Source: Demequina flava (GTDB taxonomy: Bacteria > Actinomycetota > Actinomycetes > Actinomycetales > Demequinaceae). Taken from it: DNA of 64,000 nt. The translations under genes were made by a program, and so were the position numbers. This document shows, piece after piece, positions 18,944 through 30,300 of the stretch; the stretch's first letter is position 1, and the number at the start of each line of letters is the position of its first letter. Location of the stretch: assembly GCF_000975035.1 (NCBI RefSeq), contig NZ_BBRA01000001.1, forward strand, positions 744,001-808,000. Reading direction: 5' to 3'. Below the pieces are notes generated by a model that saw only the letters and a list, made by a program, of their open reading frames with translations, was not told the origin of the DNA and did not search any database.

Positions 18944-19642
18944 CTAGCTCTCGTTCACCGAACCGCCGGCAGCCTCAATCTTGGACTTCGCCGACTGCGA
19001 AACCTTATCGGCATCGACGATCTCGATCTTGACGGCGATGTCGCCCTCACCGAGAACCTTGACGGGCTGGTTCTTGCGGACCGCTCCCTTGTCGACCAGA
19101 TCAGCCTTGGTGATCTTGCCGCCCTTGGGGAAGAGCTCGGCGATCTGAGCCACGTTCACGACCTGGTAGGTCACCTTGAACGGGCTCTTGAAGCCGGGCA
19201 GCTTCGGGATACGCATGTGGATGGGCGTCTGACCACCCTCGAAGCGCTCGGGCACCTGGTAACGGGCGCCGGTTCCCTTGGTACCGCGACCTGCAGTCTT
19301 ACCCTTCGATGCCTCACCACGACCCACACGGGTCTTCTTGGTGTGCGCACCCTCAGCGGGGCGCAGGTGGTGCATCTTCAGGGTGGTGACCTTGGCCTCA
19401 GGCTCAGCCTTGGCGGCCGCGGGCTTCTTAGCCGCAGCAGCCTTCTTAGGCGTTGCCTTCTTAGCAGCGGGCTTGTCAGCCGCATCCGCCTTCTTCTCAG
19501 CGGTCGCCTTGGAGGCCGTGGCCTTCTTGGCGGCAGGCTTCTTAGCCGCGGCCGACGAGCTGGCCTTCTTTGCGGCCGGCTTCTTGGCCGCGGGCTTCTT
19601 GTCCGCGGTCTCGTCGGCGGGAGTCTTGTTCTCCTCAGCCAT
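18944..19642 (-). CDS. rplO: 50S ribosomal protein L15 with Lys/Ala-rich N-terminal extension
   Basis: The conserved L15 core begins near residue 87 ([20 protein letters not shown]) and runs to the end ([11 protein letters not shown]), with [10 protein letters not shown] and PKLPGFKSP. Residues 1-86 are an unusual low-complexity extension of KPAAKK-type units, like a histone H1 tail, after an acidic [15 protein letters not shown] start. It overlaps the rpmD stop by one base (TAATG). Family length is normally about 145-150, against 232 here. Confidence 0.95.
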   Translation of the reverse strand: MAEENKTPADETADKKPAAKKPAAKKASSSAAAKKPAAKKATASKATAEKKADAADKPAAKKATPKKAAAAKKPAAAKAEPEAKVTTLKMHHLRPAEGAHTKKTRVGRGEASKGKTAGRGTKGTGARYQVPERFEGGQTPIHMRIPKLPGFKSPFKVTYQVVNVAQIAELFPKGGKITKADLVDKGAVRKNQPVKVLGEGDIAVKIEIVDADKVSQSAKSKIEAAGGSVNES

Positions 19643-19824
19643 TACTCAACCTCCTCCACGGCAACCAGGTGGTCAACCGCCTTGACCATCCCGCGAATTT
19701 CGGGACGGTCTTCCTTCACGACGATGTCGCCGATGCGCTTCAGTCCGAGCGACCGCAGAGTTTCGCGGTGCTGCGGCTTGATGCCGATCGTCGACTTCTT
19801 CTGCTGGACCTTCAGTCGTGCCAT
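19642..19824 (-). CDS. rpmD: 50S ribosomal protein L30
   Basis: L30 is a small 50S protein. [20 protein letters not shown] and [20 protein letters not shown] are diagnostic; 60 residues. The ATG at 19824 gives the family start; a GTG at 19830 overlapping the rpsE stop is the alternative. Confidence 0.95.
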   Translation of the reverse strand: MARLKVQQKKSTIGIKPQHRETLRSLGLKRIGDIVVKEDRPEIRGMVKAVDHLVAVEEVE

Positions 19825-19826
19825 CG

Positions 19827-20390
19827 TCACTTCACCCCCGCTGCCTGCGCGCGGAGCATCGCGGCCGGAGCCACGTCTTCCACGGGCAGTCCGCGACGAG
19901 CCGCGACAGCTTCAGGCTGCTCGAGACCCTGGAGGGCCGCGACGGTGGCGTGCACGATGTTGATTGCGTTGGACGAGCCAAGCGACTTCGACAGAACGTC
20001 GTGGATACCGGCGCACTCGAGTACGGCGCGCACGGGTCCACCCGCGATTACACCGGTACCCGGTGCAGCGGGGCGAAGGAACACGACGCCAGCTGCGGCT
20101 TCACCCTGCACCTGGTGCGGGATGGTGCCCTGGATGCGGGGAACGCGGAAGAAGTTACGCTTCGCTTCCTCGACACCCTTGGAGATCGCCGATGGGACCT
20201 CCTTGGCCTTGCCGTAGCCCACGCCGACGTTACCTTCACCGTCGCCCACGACCACGAGGGCGGTGAAGCTGAAGCGACGACCACCCTTCACGACCTTGGA
20301 GACGCGGTTGATGGTGACCACGCGTTCGATGAACTTGTTGTCAGGCTCGTTGCCGCGGCCATTGCCGCGACGGTTGCTGTTGTCAGCCAT
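19827..20390 (-). CDS. rpsE: 30S ribosomal protein S5
   Basis: S5 supports decoding accuracy. The core [32 protein letters not shown] and [20 protein letters not shown] are diagnostic. A short hydrophilic N-terminal extension is normal in actinobacteria. Length 187 residues. Confidence 0.97.
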   Translation of the reverse strand: MADNSNRRGNGRGNEPDNKFIERVVTINRVSKVVKGGRRFSFTALVVVGDGEGNVGVGYGKAKEVPSAISKGVEEAKRNFFRVPRIQGTIPHQVQGEAAAGVVFLRPAAPGTGVIAGGPVRAVLECAGIHDVLSKSLGSSNAINIVHATVAALQGLEQPEAVAARRGLPVEDVAPAAMLRAQAAGVK

Positions 20391-20414
20391 ACGAATTCCT
20401 TATCCTGGACCCGG

Positions 20415-20786
20415 CTACAGAGCCAGGCCACCCTCTCGGGCGCCGTCTGCGACCGCGGCCACACGACCGTGGTACTTGTTGCCACCGCGGTCAAAGACCA
20501 CGGATTCGATGCCGGCTGCCTTGGCGCGCTCAGCGACAAGCTCTCCGACCTTGGTGGCCTTGGCGGTCTTGTCGCCGTCCAGCGAGCGGACGTCGGCCTC
20601 GAGAGTCGAGGCAGACGCAAGCGTCTTGCCGACGGTGTCGTCCACGATCTGCGCCACCATGTGGCGGGACGAACGGGTCACGACCAGGCGCGGACGCGCT
20701 GTGGTGCCCGAGATCTTCTTGCGCAGGCGGAAGTGACGGCGCTTGCGCTGAACCGTCTTCCCCTTGCCCTTGATGGTGATAGCCAT
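20415..20786 (-). CDS. rplR: 50S ribosomal protein L18
   Basis: L18 binds 5S r[23 protein letters not shown] and [20 protein letters not shown] are typical; 123 residues. It sits between rplF (3 bases away) and rpsE. Confidence 0.97.
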   Translation of the reverse strand: MAITIKGKGKTVQRKRRHFRLRKKISGTTARPRLVVTRSSRHMVAQIVDDTVGKTLASASTLEADVRSLDGDKTAKATKVGELVAERAKAAGIESVVFDRGGNKYHGRVAAVADGAREGGLAL

Positions 20787-20789
20787 GGC

Positions 20790-21326
20790 TTACTTACCCG
20801 TCTTTCCTGCCTTGCGGCGAACCTGCTCACCCGCGTAGCGCACACCCTTGCCCTTATAGGGCTCCGGGGGACGAACCTTGCGGATGTTGGCAGCGACTTC
20901 GCCGACCTGCTGCTTATCGATACCGGAGACCGAGAACTTCGTCGGACCGTCGACCGCGAACGTGATGCCTTCAGGAGGGTTGATCACGACGGGGTGCGAG
21001 AAGCCGAGTGCGAACTCAAGGTCCGAACCCTTCAAGGCGACGCGGTAACCCGTGCCGACAATCTCGAGTTTCTTTTCGTATCCGTTGGTCACACCCTCGA
21101 CCATGTTGGAGATCAGGGTGCGCGTCAGGCCGTGCAGCGACTTGGACACACGCTCGTCGTCAGGACGCGAGACGGTGATGCCGTCTTCGCCCTGCGAGAC
21201 CGTGATGGGCGACGCAACGGTGTGCGACAAGGTGCCCTTGGGGCCCTTGACCGAAACCAGTGCGTCCTCGATTGTGACGTCTACGCCGCCGGGAACCGGG
21301 ACGGGGTACTTTCCAATGCGTGACAT
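20790..21326 (-). CDS. rplF: 50S ribosomal protein L6
   Basis: L6 lies near the factor-binding site. [17 protein letters not shown] starts the protein and [20 protein letters not shown] ends it. I use ATG 21326 with GGAG upstream; the longer frame to 21398 overlaps rpsH and adds a non-homologous Arg/Ser stretch. 178 residues. Confidence 0.97.
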   Translation of the reverse strand: MSRIGKYPVPVPGGVDVTIEDALVSVKGPKGTLSHTVASPITVSQGEDGITVSRPDDERVSKSLHGLTRTLISNMVEGVTNGYEKKLEIVGTGYRVALKGSDLEFALGFSHPVVINPPEGITFAVDGPTKFSVSGIDKQQVGEVAANIRKVRPPEPYKGKGVRYAGEQVRRKAGKTGK

Positions 21327-21345
21327 AAGAGTGCTCCTTCCCGAC

Positions 21346-21744
21346 TTACCAGACGAACGCGACGACTTCGCCGCCGACGCCCTTCTTCTCGGCCTCACGG
21401 TCCGTCAGCAGACCGGAGGAGGTGGACAGGATCGCGACACCAAGACCGCCGAGCACCTTCGGGAGGTTGGTCGACTTTGCGTACACGCGCAGGCCCGGCT
21501 TGGACACGCGGCGCACGCCAGCGAGCGAACGCTCGCGGTTGGGGCCGTACTTCAGGGTCAGCGTGAGGGTCTTGCCCACCTCTGCGTCGGTCGTTTCCGA
21601 GCCAGAGATGTAGCCCTGCTGCTCCAAGATGGTGGCAATGTTTGCCTTCAGCTTGGAGTGCGGCATAGACACGGTCTCGTGGTATGCCGCATTCGCGTTG
21701 CGCAGACGGGTCAACATGTCTGCGATGGGGTCAGTCATCGTCAT
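21346..21744 (-). CDS. rpsH: 30S ribosomal protein S8
   Basis: S8 binds helix 21 of 16S rRNA and represses the spc operon in E. coli. [18 protein letters not shown] and the C-terminal [20 protein letters not shown] are diagnostic. The ATG at 21744 gives the usual 132 residues; an upstream frame from 21768 is longer than the family. Confidence 0.96.
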   Translation of the reverse strand: MTMTDPIADMLTRLRNANAAYHETVSMPHSKLKANIATILEQQGYISGSETTDAEVGKTLTLTLKYGPNRERSLAGVRRVSKPGLRVYAKSTNLPKVLGGLGVAILSTSSGLLTDREAEKKGVGGEVVAFVW

Positions 21745-21807
21745 GAGTTTTGAACTCTTCCTCGCCATGGTTTCCGCGCATCTGCGCGGACCTGTGGCGT
21801 AGTGGTT

Positions 21808-21993
21808 TTACCAGCTGCTCTTGGTGATGCCGGGAAGCTCACCAGCGTGGGCCATCTCACGGAAGCACACGCGGCAGAGGCCGAACTTGCGGTACACGGA
21901 GTGCGGACGGCCGCACCGCTGGCACCGAGTGTAGGCGCGCACAGCAAACTTCTGCTTGCCAGCCGCCTTGTTCTTCAGGGCAGTCTTCGCCAT
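21808..21993 (-). CDS. rpsN: 30S ribosomal protein S14, zinc-binding type Z
   Basis: This is the short, zinc-binding S14 of 61 residues. The zinc ribbon is [20 protein letters not shown]. It lies between rpsH and rplE and ends LPGITKSSW as in the family. Confidence 0.96.
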   Translation of the reverse strand: MAKTALKNKAAGKQKFAVRAYTRCQRCGRPHSVYRKFGLCRVCFREMAHAGELPGITKSSW

Positions 21994-21994
21994 G

Positions 21995-22555
21995 TCACTT
22001 CTCCTTGAACGGGAAGCCCAGCTGCTTCAGCAGCGAGCGGCCCTCGGCGTCGGTCGTCGCGGTGGTCACCACAGTGATGTCCATTCCGCGGACGCGGTCG
22101 ATCTTGTCGACGTCGATCTCATGGAACATCGACTGCTCCGTGAGACCGAACGTGTAGTTGCCGGTGCCGTCGAACTGCTTGGGGCTGAGTCCGCGGAAGT
22201 CGCGGATACGCGGCAGTGCGATGGACAGCAGACGGTCGAGGAACTCCCACATGCGGTCGCCACGCAAGGTGACGTGCGCGCCGATGGGCTGGCCCTCGCG
22301 GAGCTTGAACTGCGCGATGGACTTCCGAGCCTTGGTCACCTGCGGCTTCTGACCGGTGATGGCCGTGAGGTCCGAGATGGCGCCCTCAATCAGCTTCGAG
22401 TCCTTCGCTGCATCGCCAACACCCATGTTGACCACGATCTTGGTGAGACCAGCAACCTGGTTCACGTTCTCGTGCCCAAACTCCTCCTGGAGCTTGGCGA
22501 TGATCTCCGAGCGGTACTTCTCCTTCAGCCGTGGCTGAGTCGTAGCGGTGCTCAT
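21995..22555 (-). CDS. rplE: 50S ribosomal protein L5
   Basis: L5 binds 5S rRNA and contacts P-site t[40 protein letters not shown] and [20 protein letters not shown] are diagnostic. 186 residues. It overlaps rplX by four bases (ATGA). Confidence 0.97.
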   Translation of the reverse strand: MSTATTQPRLKEKYRSEIIAKLQEEFGHENVNQVAGLTKIVVNMGVGDAAKDSKLIEGAISDLTAITGQKPQVTKARKSIAQFKLREGQPIGAHVTLRGDRMWEFLDRLLSIALPRIRDFRGLSPKQFDGTGNYTFGLTEQSMFHEIDVDKIDRVRGMDITVVTTATTDAEGRSLLKQLGFPFKEK

Positions 22556-22893
22556 TCGACGTCCTTACCCGAGCGCTTGGCGACGCGCACACGCTTGGTG
22601 CGAGTACGGCCGTCCTGCTCGACCTCCGCCGTGCGGTAACCCACACGAGTGCCCTTCTTGGTCTCCGGGTCCACGAGCATCACGTTCGAGATGTGCATCG
22701 CTGCCTCTACCTCGACGATGCCGCCCGACTGGTTGTCACGACTGGTGCCCGGCTTGATGTGCTTGGTGACGCGGTGAACGCCCTCAACCAACACGCGGTC
22801 GCGCTCCTTGTCGATCTCGAGCACGCGGCCCTGCTGACCACGGTCGCGTCCGGCGATGACGACAACGAGGTCGCCCTTCTTGATCTTCGCCAT
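22552..22893 (-). CDS. rplX: 50S ribosomal protein L24
   Basis: L24 starts 50S assembly. The KOW motif [20 protein letters not shown] is at the N-terminus. At 113 residues it is normal. It overlaps rplN by one base (TGATG) and rplE by four. Confidence 0.97.
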   Translation of the reverse strand: MAKIKKGDLVVVIAGRDRGQQGRVLEIDKERDRVLVEGVHRVTKHIKPGTSRDNQSGGIVEVEAAMHISNVMLVDPETKKGTRVGYRTAEVEQDGRTRTKRVRVAKRSGKDVE

Positions 22894-23267
22894 CAGATAA
22901 CCTCCGGTGCCAGCGAGATGATCTTCATGAACTTGCGGTCACGCAGCTCACGACCCACGGGGCCGAAGATGCGAGTTCCACGGGGCTCGCCCGTTTCCGC
23001 GCTCTTGAGAATCACAGCGGCGTTCTCATCGAACTTGATGTAGGAACCGTCGGGACGACGGCGCTCCTTGGTCGTGCGGACGATGACGGCCTTGACCACA
23101 TCGCCCTTCTTGACGTTGCCGCCAGGGATTGCATCCTTGACGGTGGCGACAATCGTGTCGCCAATGCCGGCGTAGCGACGCTTCGAACCACCGAGCACAC
23201 GGATGACAAGGATCTCCTTGGCACCAGTGTTGTCGGCGACTCGTAGTCGCGACTCCTGCTGAATCAT
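22893..23267 (-). CDS. rplN: 50S ribosomal protein L14
   Basis: L14 forms intersubunit bridges. [20 protein letters not shown] and [20 protein letters not shown] are diagnostic; 124 residues. A 61-base gap separates it from rpsQ upstream. Confidence 0.97.
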   Translation of the reverse strand: MIQQESRLRVADNTGAKEILVIRVLGGSKRRYAGIGDTIVATVKDAIPGGNVKKGDVVKAVIVRTTKERRRPDGSYIKFDENAAVILKSAETGEPRGTRIFGPVGRELRDRKFMKIISLAPEVI

Positions 23268-23328
23268 GTCTGTCTCCTGTCGTCTGGTTCTCGCCCGGCA
23301 GCACCGAACGAGCCTGGTCGAACGTTAG

Positions 23329-23616
23329 TTACTTGGCCTTCTCGACGATTTCGACGAGACGCCACCGCTTTGAAGCGGACAGCGGACGGGTCTCCATGAC
23401 AACGACGAGGTCGCCGATACCGGCGGTGTTGTTCTCGTCGTGTGCCTTGATCTTGCTGTTTTGACGGATGACCTTGCCGTAGAGGGGGTGCTTTACGCGG
23501 TCCTCAACGTCAACGGTGATGGTCTTGTCCATCTTGTCGCTCACGACGTAGCCGCGGCGGACCTTGCGGTCTGCGCGCTGCTCGTCGGAAGCGGTGCTGG
23601 TCTTGTCAGTAGACAT
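23329..23616 (-). CDS. rpsQ: 30S ribosomal protein S17
   Basis: S17 is a primary 16S rRNA binder. [20 protein letters not shown] and [20 protein letters not shown] are diagnostic; 95 residues with a short hydrophilic N-terminal head. Confidence 0.97.
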   Translation of the reverse strand: MSTDKTSTASDEQRADRKVRRGYVVSDKMDKTITVDVEDRVKHPLYGKVIRQNSKIKAHDENNTAGIGDLVVVMETRPLSASKRWRLVEIVEKAK

Positions 23617-23628
23617 GTTGGCTCTTCC

Positions 23629-23871
23629 TTACTCGGCCGACGCCGTGGGGGCCGTGCGGATTCCGAGCTCGCGCTCGCGCAGGATCGTGTAGATGCGGGC
23701 GATGTCGCGCTTGACTGCCTTGAGGCGGCCGTGGTTTTCCAGCTGGCCGGTGGCCGACTGGAAACGGAGGTTGAACAGCTCCTCCTTGGCCTTGCGCAGC
23801 TCGTCCACGAGACGCTCGTTCTCCATGGCATCGAGCTCGCTTGGCATCAGGCCCTTGGTACCGATAGCCAT
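23629..23871 (-). CDS. rpmC: 50S ribosomal protein L29
   Basis: L29 sits by the peptide exit. [20 protein letters not shown] and [20 protein letters not shown] are diagnostic; 80 residues. Its ATG overlaps the rplP stop by one base. Confidence 0.97.
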   Translation of the reverse strand: MAIGTKGLMPSELDAMENERLVDELRKAKEELFNLRFQSATGQLENHGRLKAVKRDIARIYTILRERELGIRTAPTASAE

Positions 23872-24290
23872 TAGATGTCACCACCCTCACGGGAAACGAA
23901 ACGGGTCTTCATGGGGAGCTTGTGCTGAGCGCGGCTGAGCGCTTCACGAGCGAGGTCTTCCGGAACACCGGCGAGCTCGAACATGACGCGGCCGGGCTTG
24001 ACGTTAGCCACCCACCACTCGGGTGAACCCTTACCGGATCCCATGCGGACCTCGGCAGGCTTCTTGGTCAGAGGACGGTCGGGGTAGATGTTGATCCACA
24101 CCTTTCCGCCACGCTTGATGTGACGGGTCATCGCAATACGAGCCGCCTCAATCTGGCGGTTCGTGACGTACGCGGGCTCCAGTGCCTGGATGCCGTAGTC
24201 GCCGAACGAGACCTCGGTGCCGCCCTTGGCAGCGCCACTCCGCTTGGGGTGGTGCTGCTTGCGGTACTTCACACGACGGGGAATAAGCAT
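23871..24290 (-). CDS. rplP: 50S ribosomal protein L16
   Basis: L16 shapes the A site of the 50S subunit. [19 protein letters not shown] and [19 protein letters not shown] are diagnostic; 139 residues. It follows rpsC by 5 bases. Confidence 0.97.
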   Translation of the reverse strand: MLIPRRVKYRKQHHPKRSGAAKGGTEVSFGDYGIQALEPAYVTNRQIEAARIAMTRHIKRGGKVWINIYPDRPLTKKPAEVRMGSGKGSPEWWVANVKPGRVMFELAGVPEDLAREALSRAQHKLPMKTRFVSREGGDI

Positions 24291-24295
24291 TGTGC

Positions 24296-25105
24296 TTAAG
24301 CCTCCTTCTTGGCCTCGGCCGGAGCCTCAGCCGCGGGGGCCTCGGCCTTGGGAGCCTCGGCAGACTGCTGGCGGTCACGAGGACCACCCTCACGACGGGC
24401 GCCGCCACGGCCTCCACGGCCGCGCTGGGGACGGGGAGCCTTTGCCTGCTCGGCGGCCCACTCCTTCTCCGTCATGTCGCCCTTGTAGATCCACACCTTG
24501 ACGCCGATGACGCCAAACGTGGTGCGGGCCTCGAAGAAGCCGTAGTCGATGTTCGCGCGCAGGGTGTGCAGGGGCACACGGCCTTCGCGGTAGAACTCCG
24601 AACGCGACATCTCAGCGCCACCAAGACGGCCCGAGCACTGGACTCGGATTCCCTTGGCGCCTGCGCGCAGCGAGGACTGAATGCCCTTACGCATTGCGCG
24701 GCGGAAGGCCACGCGGGATGCGAGCTGCTCGGCGATGCCCTGGGCGACGAGCTGTGCGTCGACCTCGGCGTTCTTCACCTCGAGGATGTTGAGCTGCACC
24801 TGCTTGCCGGTCAGCTTCTCCAAGTTGGAGCGGAGCTTGTCGGCTTCGGCGCCACGGCGACCGATGACGATGCCGGGACGAGCGGTGTGCAGGTCCACGC
24901 GGACACGCTCACGGGTGCGCTCGATCTCGACCTTCGACACGCCTGCGCGCTCGAGGCCCTGGCTCATCAGCTTGCGGATCTTGACGTCCTCGTCCACGTA
25001 GTCGCGGTAGCGCTCCCCGACCTTGGTCGAGTCGGCGAACCAGCGCGAGCGGTGGTCGGTCGTGATCCCCAGGCGGTAGCCATGCGGGTTGATCTTCTGA
25101 CCCAT
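24296..25105 (-). CDS. rpsC: 30S ribosomal protein S3
   Basis: S3 lines the mRNA entry channel. [20 protein letters not shown] and the KH motif [20 protein letters not shown] are visible. The C-terminal about 55 residues are an Arg/Gly and Ala/Glu-rich tail ([20 protein letters not shown]) common in actinobacteria. 269 residues; TAATG overlap with rplV. Confidence 0.97.
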   Translation of the reverse strand: MGQKINPHGYRLGITTDHRSRWFADSTKVGERYRDYVDEDVKIRKLMSQGLERAGVSKVEIERTRERVRVDLHTARPGIVIGRRGAEADKLRSNLEKLTGKQVQLNILEVKNAEVDAQLVAQGIAEQLASRVAFRRAMRKGIQSSLRAGAKGIRVQCSGRLGGAEMSRSEFYREGRVPLHTLRANIDYGFFEARTTFGVIGVKVWIYKGDMTEKEWAAEQAKAPRPQRGRGGRGGARREGGPRDRQQSAEAPKAEAPAAEAPAEAKKEA

Positions 25106-25479
25106 TAGTTGGCCCCTTCCTTCACGGCAACCTCGGGTGTCGCGACGACCACGGAGATGTGGCTGCTGCGCTTGAGGATGCGGTTGGCACGACCCTGAGC
25201 ACGCGGCTGAATGCGCTTCATGGTCGGACCCTCGTCGACGGTGATCTCCTTGATAACGAGCTCGCGCTCGTCGAAGCGCTCGCCTGCCGCTTCGGCCTTC
25301 TGCCGAGCGTTAGCGATCGCGGACTCGATGAGCTTGCGCACGTCGGTGGCCACCGCCTGCGGCTGGAACTTCAGCGAGGCTGCTGCCTCGGTGGCGTTCT
25401 GACCACGGACCAGGTTCACGACACGGCGAGCCTTCTGGGCGGTCACGCGAAGGTATCGCGTCTGCGCCTTGGCTTCCAT
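25105..25479 (-). CDS. rplV: 50S ribosomal protein L22
   Basis: L22 lines the exit tunnel. [20 protein letters not shown] and [18 protein letters not shown] are diagnostic; 124 residues. It is 29 bases from rpsS. Confidence 0.97.
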   Translation of the reverse strand: MEAKAQTRYLRVTAQKARRVVNLVRGQNATEAAASLKFQPQAVATDVRKLIESAIANARQKAEAAGERFDERELVIKEITVDEGPTMKRIQPRAQGRANRILKRSSHISVVVATPEVAVKEGAN

Positions 25480-25508
25480 CTGTACTCCTCTAACCTTCGC
25501 CGGGCGCC

Positions 25509-25787
25509 TTAGCGGCGGCCCTTGCGGTCGTCCTTGATGTGGCCCTTGAACGTGCGTGTGGGTGCAAACTCACCCAGCTTGTGACCGACCATCGACTCGG
25601 TGACGAACACCGGGACGTGCTTGCGGCCGTCGTGCACGGCAAAGGTGTGACCCAGGAAGTCCGGCGTAATAACGCTACGGCGCGACCAGGTCTTGATGAC
25701 GTTCTTGGTACCCGCATCGTTCTGGGCGTCCACCTTCTTCTGAAGGTGGTCGTCGACGAAGGGGCCCTTCTTAAGACTGCGTGGCAT
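25509..25787 (-). CDS. rpsS: 30S ribosomal protein S19
   Basis: S19 forms a head complex with S13. [20 protein letters not shown] and [20 protein letters not shown] are diagnostic; 92 residues. Confidence 0.97.
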   Translation of the reverse strand: MPRSLKKGPFVDDHLQKKVDAQNDAGTKNVIKTWSRRSVITPDFLGHTFAVHDGRKHVPVFVTESMVGHKLGEFAPTRTFKGHIKDDRKGRR

Positions 25788-25799
25788 TCTTCAGGCTCC

Positions 25800-26639
<840 letters not shown>

Positions 26640-26658
26640 GGTTGCTTGAGTCCTTTAC

Positions 26659-26964
26659 CTAGCCCACGTGGCCCGAGAAGATGTCAAGTGCTTCGCCGTC
26701 ACCAACGGTGACGATCGCGCGCTTGACGTCCTTGCGCTTGCCGATCCCATAACGGGTACGACGCGCCTTGCCCTTGCGGTTGATGGTGTTGACCGAGGTG
26801 ACCTTGACACCGAAGACCTGCTCGACTGCGATCTTGATCTCAGTCTTGTTGGCTCGGGGGTCGACCTCGAAGGTGTACTTGCCCTCATCCATGAGCGAGT
26901 AGCTCTTCTCCGACACGATGGGTCGGATCAGGATGTCGCGGGGGTTCTTGTTTACGGTGCTCAC
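26659..26964 (-). CDS. rplW: 50S ribosomal protein L23
   Basis: L23 is the docking site at the exit tunnel for trigger factor and [23 protein letters not shown] and [20 protein letters not shown] are diagnostic; 101 residues. It starts with GTG overlapping the rplD stop (GTGA). Confidence 0.97.
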   Translation of the reverse strand: MSTVNKNPRDILIRPIVSEKSYSLMDEGKYTFEVDPRANKTEIKIAVEQVFGVKVTSVNTINRKGKARRTRYGIGKRKDVKRAIVTVGDGEALDIFSGHVG

Positions 26965-27650
26965 TTGGTCTCCTCCGCCTCAGACTCGGTGGCAACCGCG
27001 GTTGCCGACTTGCCCTTGGCAGGGCCGGCCAGGAACGCCTCAAGAGCGCCAGCGGTGAAGACGGTGTCGTCGTTCACCAGGACGTCGTAGGTGTTGAGCT
27101 GGTCGACCGCGATGACGTGGATCCACGCTGCGTTGCGCAGCGACTTCCACGAGACCTGGTCGTTACGCTCGAGCACGACCAGGGCGCTACGGCCATTGGT
27201 CAGGTTCGAGATCGCCTCGAGGGCCTTCTTGGTTGACGGGGTGTCCCCGGCGACGAGGCTCTTGAGGACGTGAACGCGGCCAGCGCGAGCACGGTCCGAC
27301 AGAGCACCGCGCAGGGCGGCAGCCTTCATCTTCTTGGGGGTGCGCTGCGAGTAGTCGCGAGGCTGGGGACCGTGAACGGTTCCACCACCGGCGAACTGAG
27401 GAGCGCGAATCGAGCCCTGGCGGGCACGACCGGTGCCCTTCTGCTTGTAGGGCTTGCGGCCACCACCCGAGACATCGGCGCGGGTCTTGGTGGCGTGGGT
27501 TCCCTGGCGCGCTGCTGCGCGCTGGGCCACGACCACCTGGTGGATCAGCGGAACGTTGGTGACGACGTCGAAGACCTCAGCGGGAAGGTCGGTGGTGCCG
27601 GCCTTCTTGCCCGAAGCATCGCGCACGTCGACAGTCAGTGCATCAGCCAT
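26961..27650 (-). CDS. rplD: 50S ribosomal protein L4
   Basis: L4 is an exit-tunnel protein that represses the S10 operon in E. coli. [20 protein letters not shown] is the tunnel-loop signature. I use ATG 27650 ([14 protein letters not shown]) in place of 27662 since it begins four bases after the rplC stop and matches the family. A short acidic tail ends the protein ([11 protein letters not shown]). 229 residues. Confidence 0.96.
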   Translation of the reverse strand: MADALTVDVRDASGKKAGTTDLPAEVFDVVTNVPLIHQVVVAQRAAARQGTHATKTRADVSGGGRKPYKQKGTGRARQGSIRAPQFAGGGTVHGPQPRDYSQRTPKKMKAAALRGALSDRARAGRVHVLKSLVAGDTPSTKKALEAISNLTNGRSALVVLERNDQVSWKSLRNAAWIHVIAVDQLNTYDVLVNDDTVFTAGALEAFLAGPAKGKSATAVATESEAEETK

Positions 27651-27654
27651 GGTG

Positions 27655-28317
27655 TCACGCACCCTTCACGGCGGAGCGGATCATAACAACGCCGCCCTTG
27701 TTGCCAGGAACCGCGCCCTTGACGAGCAGCAGGCCCTTCTCGGAGTCAACCGAGTGGACGGACAGGTTCTGGACGGTCTTGCGGTCATTACCCATGCGAC
27801 CGGCCATCTTCAGGCCACGGAAAACGCGCGACGGCGTCGAAGCGCCACCGATCGATCCGGCCTTACGGTGGTTGCGGTGTGCACCGTGAGATGCGCCCAC
27901 ACCGTGGAAGCCGTGGCGCTTCATGACACCAGCGGTTCCCTTACCCTTCGTGGTACCGGTGACGTCAACCTTCTGGCCAGCCTCGAACACCTCAGCGGTG
28001 AGCTCCTGGCCGAGCGTGTAGTCAGCGGCGTCTGCGGTGCGGACCTCAGCCACGTGGCGGCGCGGCGTAACGCCGGCGGCCTCGAAGTGGCCCTTCAGGG
28101 GGTCCGTCACGCGACGGGGGTCAACTGTGCCGAACGCGAGTTGGACAGCTTCATAGCCGTCCTTGTCCGCGGTGCGCACCTGAGTCACAACGTTGGTGTC
28201 TACCTGAACGACGGTGACGGGGATAACCCGGCCTTCGTCGTCCCACACCTGCGTCATGCCCAGCTTCGTACCCAGCAGCGCACGCGTGGTGCGCTGGGCA
28301 TTGGAAGTCGTAGTCAT
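27655..28317 (-). CDS. rplC: 50S ribosomal protein L3
   Basis: L3 nucleates 50S assembly. [20 protein letters not shown] and [20 protein letters not shown] are diagnostic; 220 residues. It is 28 bases after rpsJ. Confidence 0.97.
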   Translation of the reverse strand: MTTTSNAQRTTRALLGTKLGMTQVWDDEGRVIPVTVVQVDTNVVTQVRTADKDGYEAVQLAFGTVDPRRVTDPLKGHFEAAGVTPRRHVAEVRTADAADYTLGQELTAEVFEAGQKVDVTGTTKGKGTAGVMKRHGFHGVGASHGAHRNHRKAGSIGGASTPSRVFRGLKMAGRMGNDRKTVQNLSVHSVDSEKGLLLVKGAVPGNKGGVVMIRSAVKGA

Positions 28318-28345
28318 GGTGCTTGGTTTCCTTTTGCTGGAGTGC

Positions 28346-28654
28346 TTAGAGCTTGATCTCGATGTTGACGTCCGCAGGGAGGTCGAGACGCATGAGCGAG
28401 TCGACGGCCTTGGGAGTCGGGTCCACGATGTCGATGAGGCGCTTGTGAGTGCGCATCTCGAAGTGCTCGCGGGAGTCCTTGTACTTGTGAGGCGAACGGA
28501 TCACACAGAACACGTTCTTCTCGGTGGGCAGCGGGACGGGGCCCACTACCGACGCACCAGCACGCGTGACCGTCTCGACGATCTTGCGAGCCGAAGAGTC
28601 GATGACCTCGTGGTCATAGCTCTTCAGCCGAATGCGGATCTTCTGTCCCGCCAT
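28346..28654 (-). CDS. rpsJ: 30S ribosomal protein S10 (NusE)
   Basis: S10 works in the 30S head and in NusB-dependent antitermination. [19 protein letters not shown] and [20 protein letters not shown] are diagnostic. The ATG at 28654 gives the standard 102 residues; the in-frame extension to 28726 is leader sequence. It is the first gene of the S10 operon. Confidence 0.97.
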   Translation of the reverse strand: MAGQKIRIRLKSYDHEVIDSSARKIVETVTRAGASVVGPVPLPTEKNVFCVIRSPHKYKDSREHFEMRTHKRLIDIVDPTPKAVDSLMRLDLPADVNIEIKL

Positions 28655-28938
28655 GGCGTGGTTCTGCCTTTTCTCTCGTACGACTAGGTTCTCCACCTCC
28701 GACCCCCGCGCTCGGGCGTGTCGCATATCTGCGACGCACAGGCGCGCTCGCCGAAGTCAATCGGCTCGTCGTTGGTGGTGTGCGGTCGCCCACAATGGGC
28801 AACCTGAATATTGTGCCAGATTTTGCCTCGGCGCGCCACTCGAGCGGCAAGGTCCGATGCTGCACTGGCCTGGGGGCGTCCCTCACGACCGAGGTTACTC
28901 CCCTTACGGAGGTCCGACAAGCATCGGGCCTACGCACA
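28655..28938 (-). promoter_or_regulatory. S10 operon leader and probable promoter region
   Basis: This gap of about 280 bases between rpsJ and the tuf terminator holds no gene. An AT-rich island includes CACAAT (28810-28815, minus), the best -10 candidate; I see no good -35 at 16-18 bases. The transcript would have a leader of about 150 bases. A variant dispersed word (AGCATCGGGCCTA) is at 28920-28931, with an opposing near-copy at 28851-28861. Confidence 0.5.
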
Positions 28939-28972
28939 GATGCGGGGCCCGACCGAAGTCAGGCCCCGCATC
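28939..28972 (-). terminator. tuf terminator
   Basis: GATGCGGGGCC and GGCCCCGCATC form an 11-bp perfect stem with a 12-base loop, starting 16 bases after the tuf stop. There is no U tract after it, a common actinobacterial form. Confidence 0.75.
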
Positions 28973-28988
28973 GTGAGGCTACAAAAAA

Positions 28989-30179
28989 CTACTTGATGAT
29001 CTTGGTGACGGTGCCTGAACCGACGGTGCGGCCACCCTCACGAATCGCGAAGCCCTGACCCTCTTCGAGGGCGATCGGCTGAATGAGCTCGACCGACATC
29101 TCGGTGGTGTCACCCGGCATGACCATTTCGGTGCCCTCGGGCAGCGAGATGACGCCGGTCACATCCGTGGTGCGGATGTAGAACTGCGGACGGTAGTTGG
29201 TGTAGAAGGGGTTGTGACGGCCACCCTCATCCTTGTTCAGGATGTAGACCTTGCCCTCGAAGTTGGTGTGCGGCGTGGTGGTGCCGGGCTGGACGATGAC
29301 CTGTCCGCGCTCGACGTCTTCACGCTTGGTACCACGAAGCAGCAGACCGCAGTTCTCGCCGGCCCATGCCTCATCCATCTGCTTGTGGAACATCTCGATA
29401 CCGGTGACCGTGGTCTTCTGGGGCTCACGGATACCGAGGATCTCGACGTCAGAGTTGATGGCAAGCTTGCCGCGCTCGACCTTACCGGTGACGACAGTTC
29501 CACGACCGGTGATCGTGAAGACGTCCTCAACGGGCATCAGGAAGGGCTTGTCCATGTCGCGCTCGGGCTCGGGGACGTTCTCGTCCACTGCCGTCATGAG
29601 CTCCTGGACCGAAGCAACCCACTTCTCGTCGCCCTCGAGCGCCTTCAGCGCCGAGACCTTGATGACGGGAGCGTTGTCGCCGTCGAAGCCCTGCGACGAC
29701 AGCAGCTCGCGGACCTCCATCTCGACGAGGTCGAGGATCTCTTCGTCGTCGACCATGTCGGACTTGTTCAGCGCGACCAGCAGGTAAGGAACACCAACCT
29801 GCTTGGCGAGCAGCACGTGCTCGCGGGTCTGAGCCATAGGACCGTCGGTTGCTGCAACCACGAGGATTGCGCCGTCCATCTGGGCGGCACCGGTGATCAT
29901 GTTCTTGATGTAGTCAGCGTGACCGGGTGCGTCGACGTGTGCGTAGTGACGCTTCTCGGTCTCGTACTCGATGTGCGCGATGTTGATCGTAATTCCGCGC
30001 TCGCGCTCTTCAGGAGCCTTGTCGATGTCTTCGAAAGGCGTGAAGGGGTTGAGGTCGGGGTACTGGTCGTGCAGCGTCTTCGAGATCGCAGCAGTCAGCG
30101 TCGTCTTACCGTGGTCGACGTGACCGATGGTGCCGATGTTGACGTGCGGCTTCTTCCGCTCGAACTTGGCCTTAGCCAT
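28989..30179 (-). CDS. tuf: elongation factor Tu
   Basis: EF-Tu brings aminoacyl-tRNA to the ribosome. The G motifs [29 protein letters not shown] and NKSDMVDD are present, with C-terminal barrel domains ending [14 protein letters not shown]. 396 residues; AGGAGG stands before the ATG. It follows fusA after 121 bases of AT-rich spacer. Confidence 0.98.
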   Translation of the reverse strand: MAKAKFERKKPHVNIGTIGHVDHGKTTLTAAISKTLHDQYPDLNPFTPFEDIDKAPEERERGITINIAHIEYETEKRHYAHVDAPGHADYIKNMITGAAQMDGAILVVAATDGPMAQTREHVLLAKQVGVPYLLVALNKSDMVDDEEILDLVEMEVRELLSSQGFDGDNAPVIKVSALKALEGDEKWVASVQELMTAVDENVPEPERDMDKPFLMPVEDVFTITGRGTVVTGKVERGKLAINSDVEILGIREPQKTTVTGIEMFHKQMDEAWAGENCGLLLRGTKREDVERGQVIVQPGTTTPHTNFEGKVYILNKDEGGRHNPFYTNYRPQFYIRTTDVTGVISLPEGTEMVMPGDTTEMSVELIQPIALEEGQGFAIREGGRTVGSGTVTKIIK

Positions 30180-30300
30180 GAGGGGTTCCTCCTGAATTAT
30201 TGAGAGACTCGGGTAAAGATGCTAAGCCTTGCGGTGGCCGATGGCCATCTGGGGCGTGATCCCTACTGGTCGTATTATTTCTTATTTTCAACCGGTGGGG
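30180..30300 (-). promoter_or_regulatory. fusA-tuf spacer
   Basis: This 121-base spacer is markedly AT-rich for the window. On the minus strand TTGAAA is followed by TAATAC and TAGGGAT, but none forms a well-spaced -35/-10 pair, so a separate tuf promoter is possible rather than shown. The tuf ribosome site AGGAGG is at its lower end. Confidence 0.35.
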
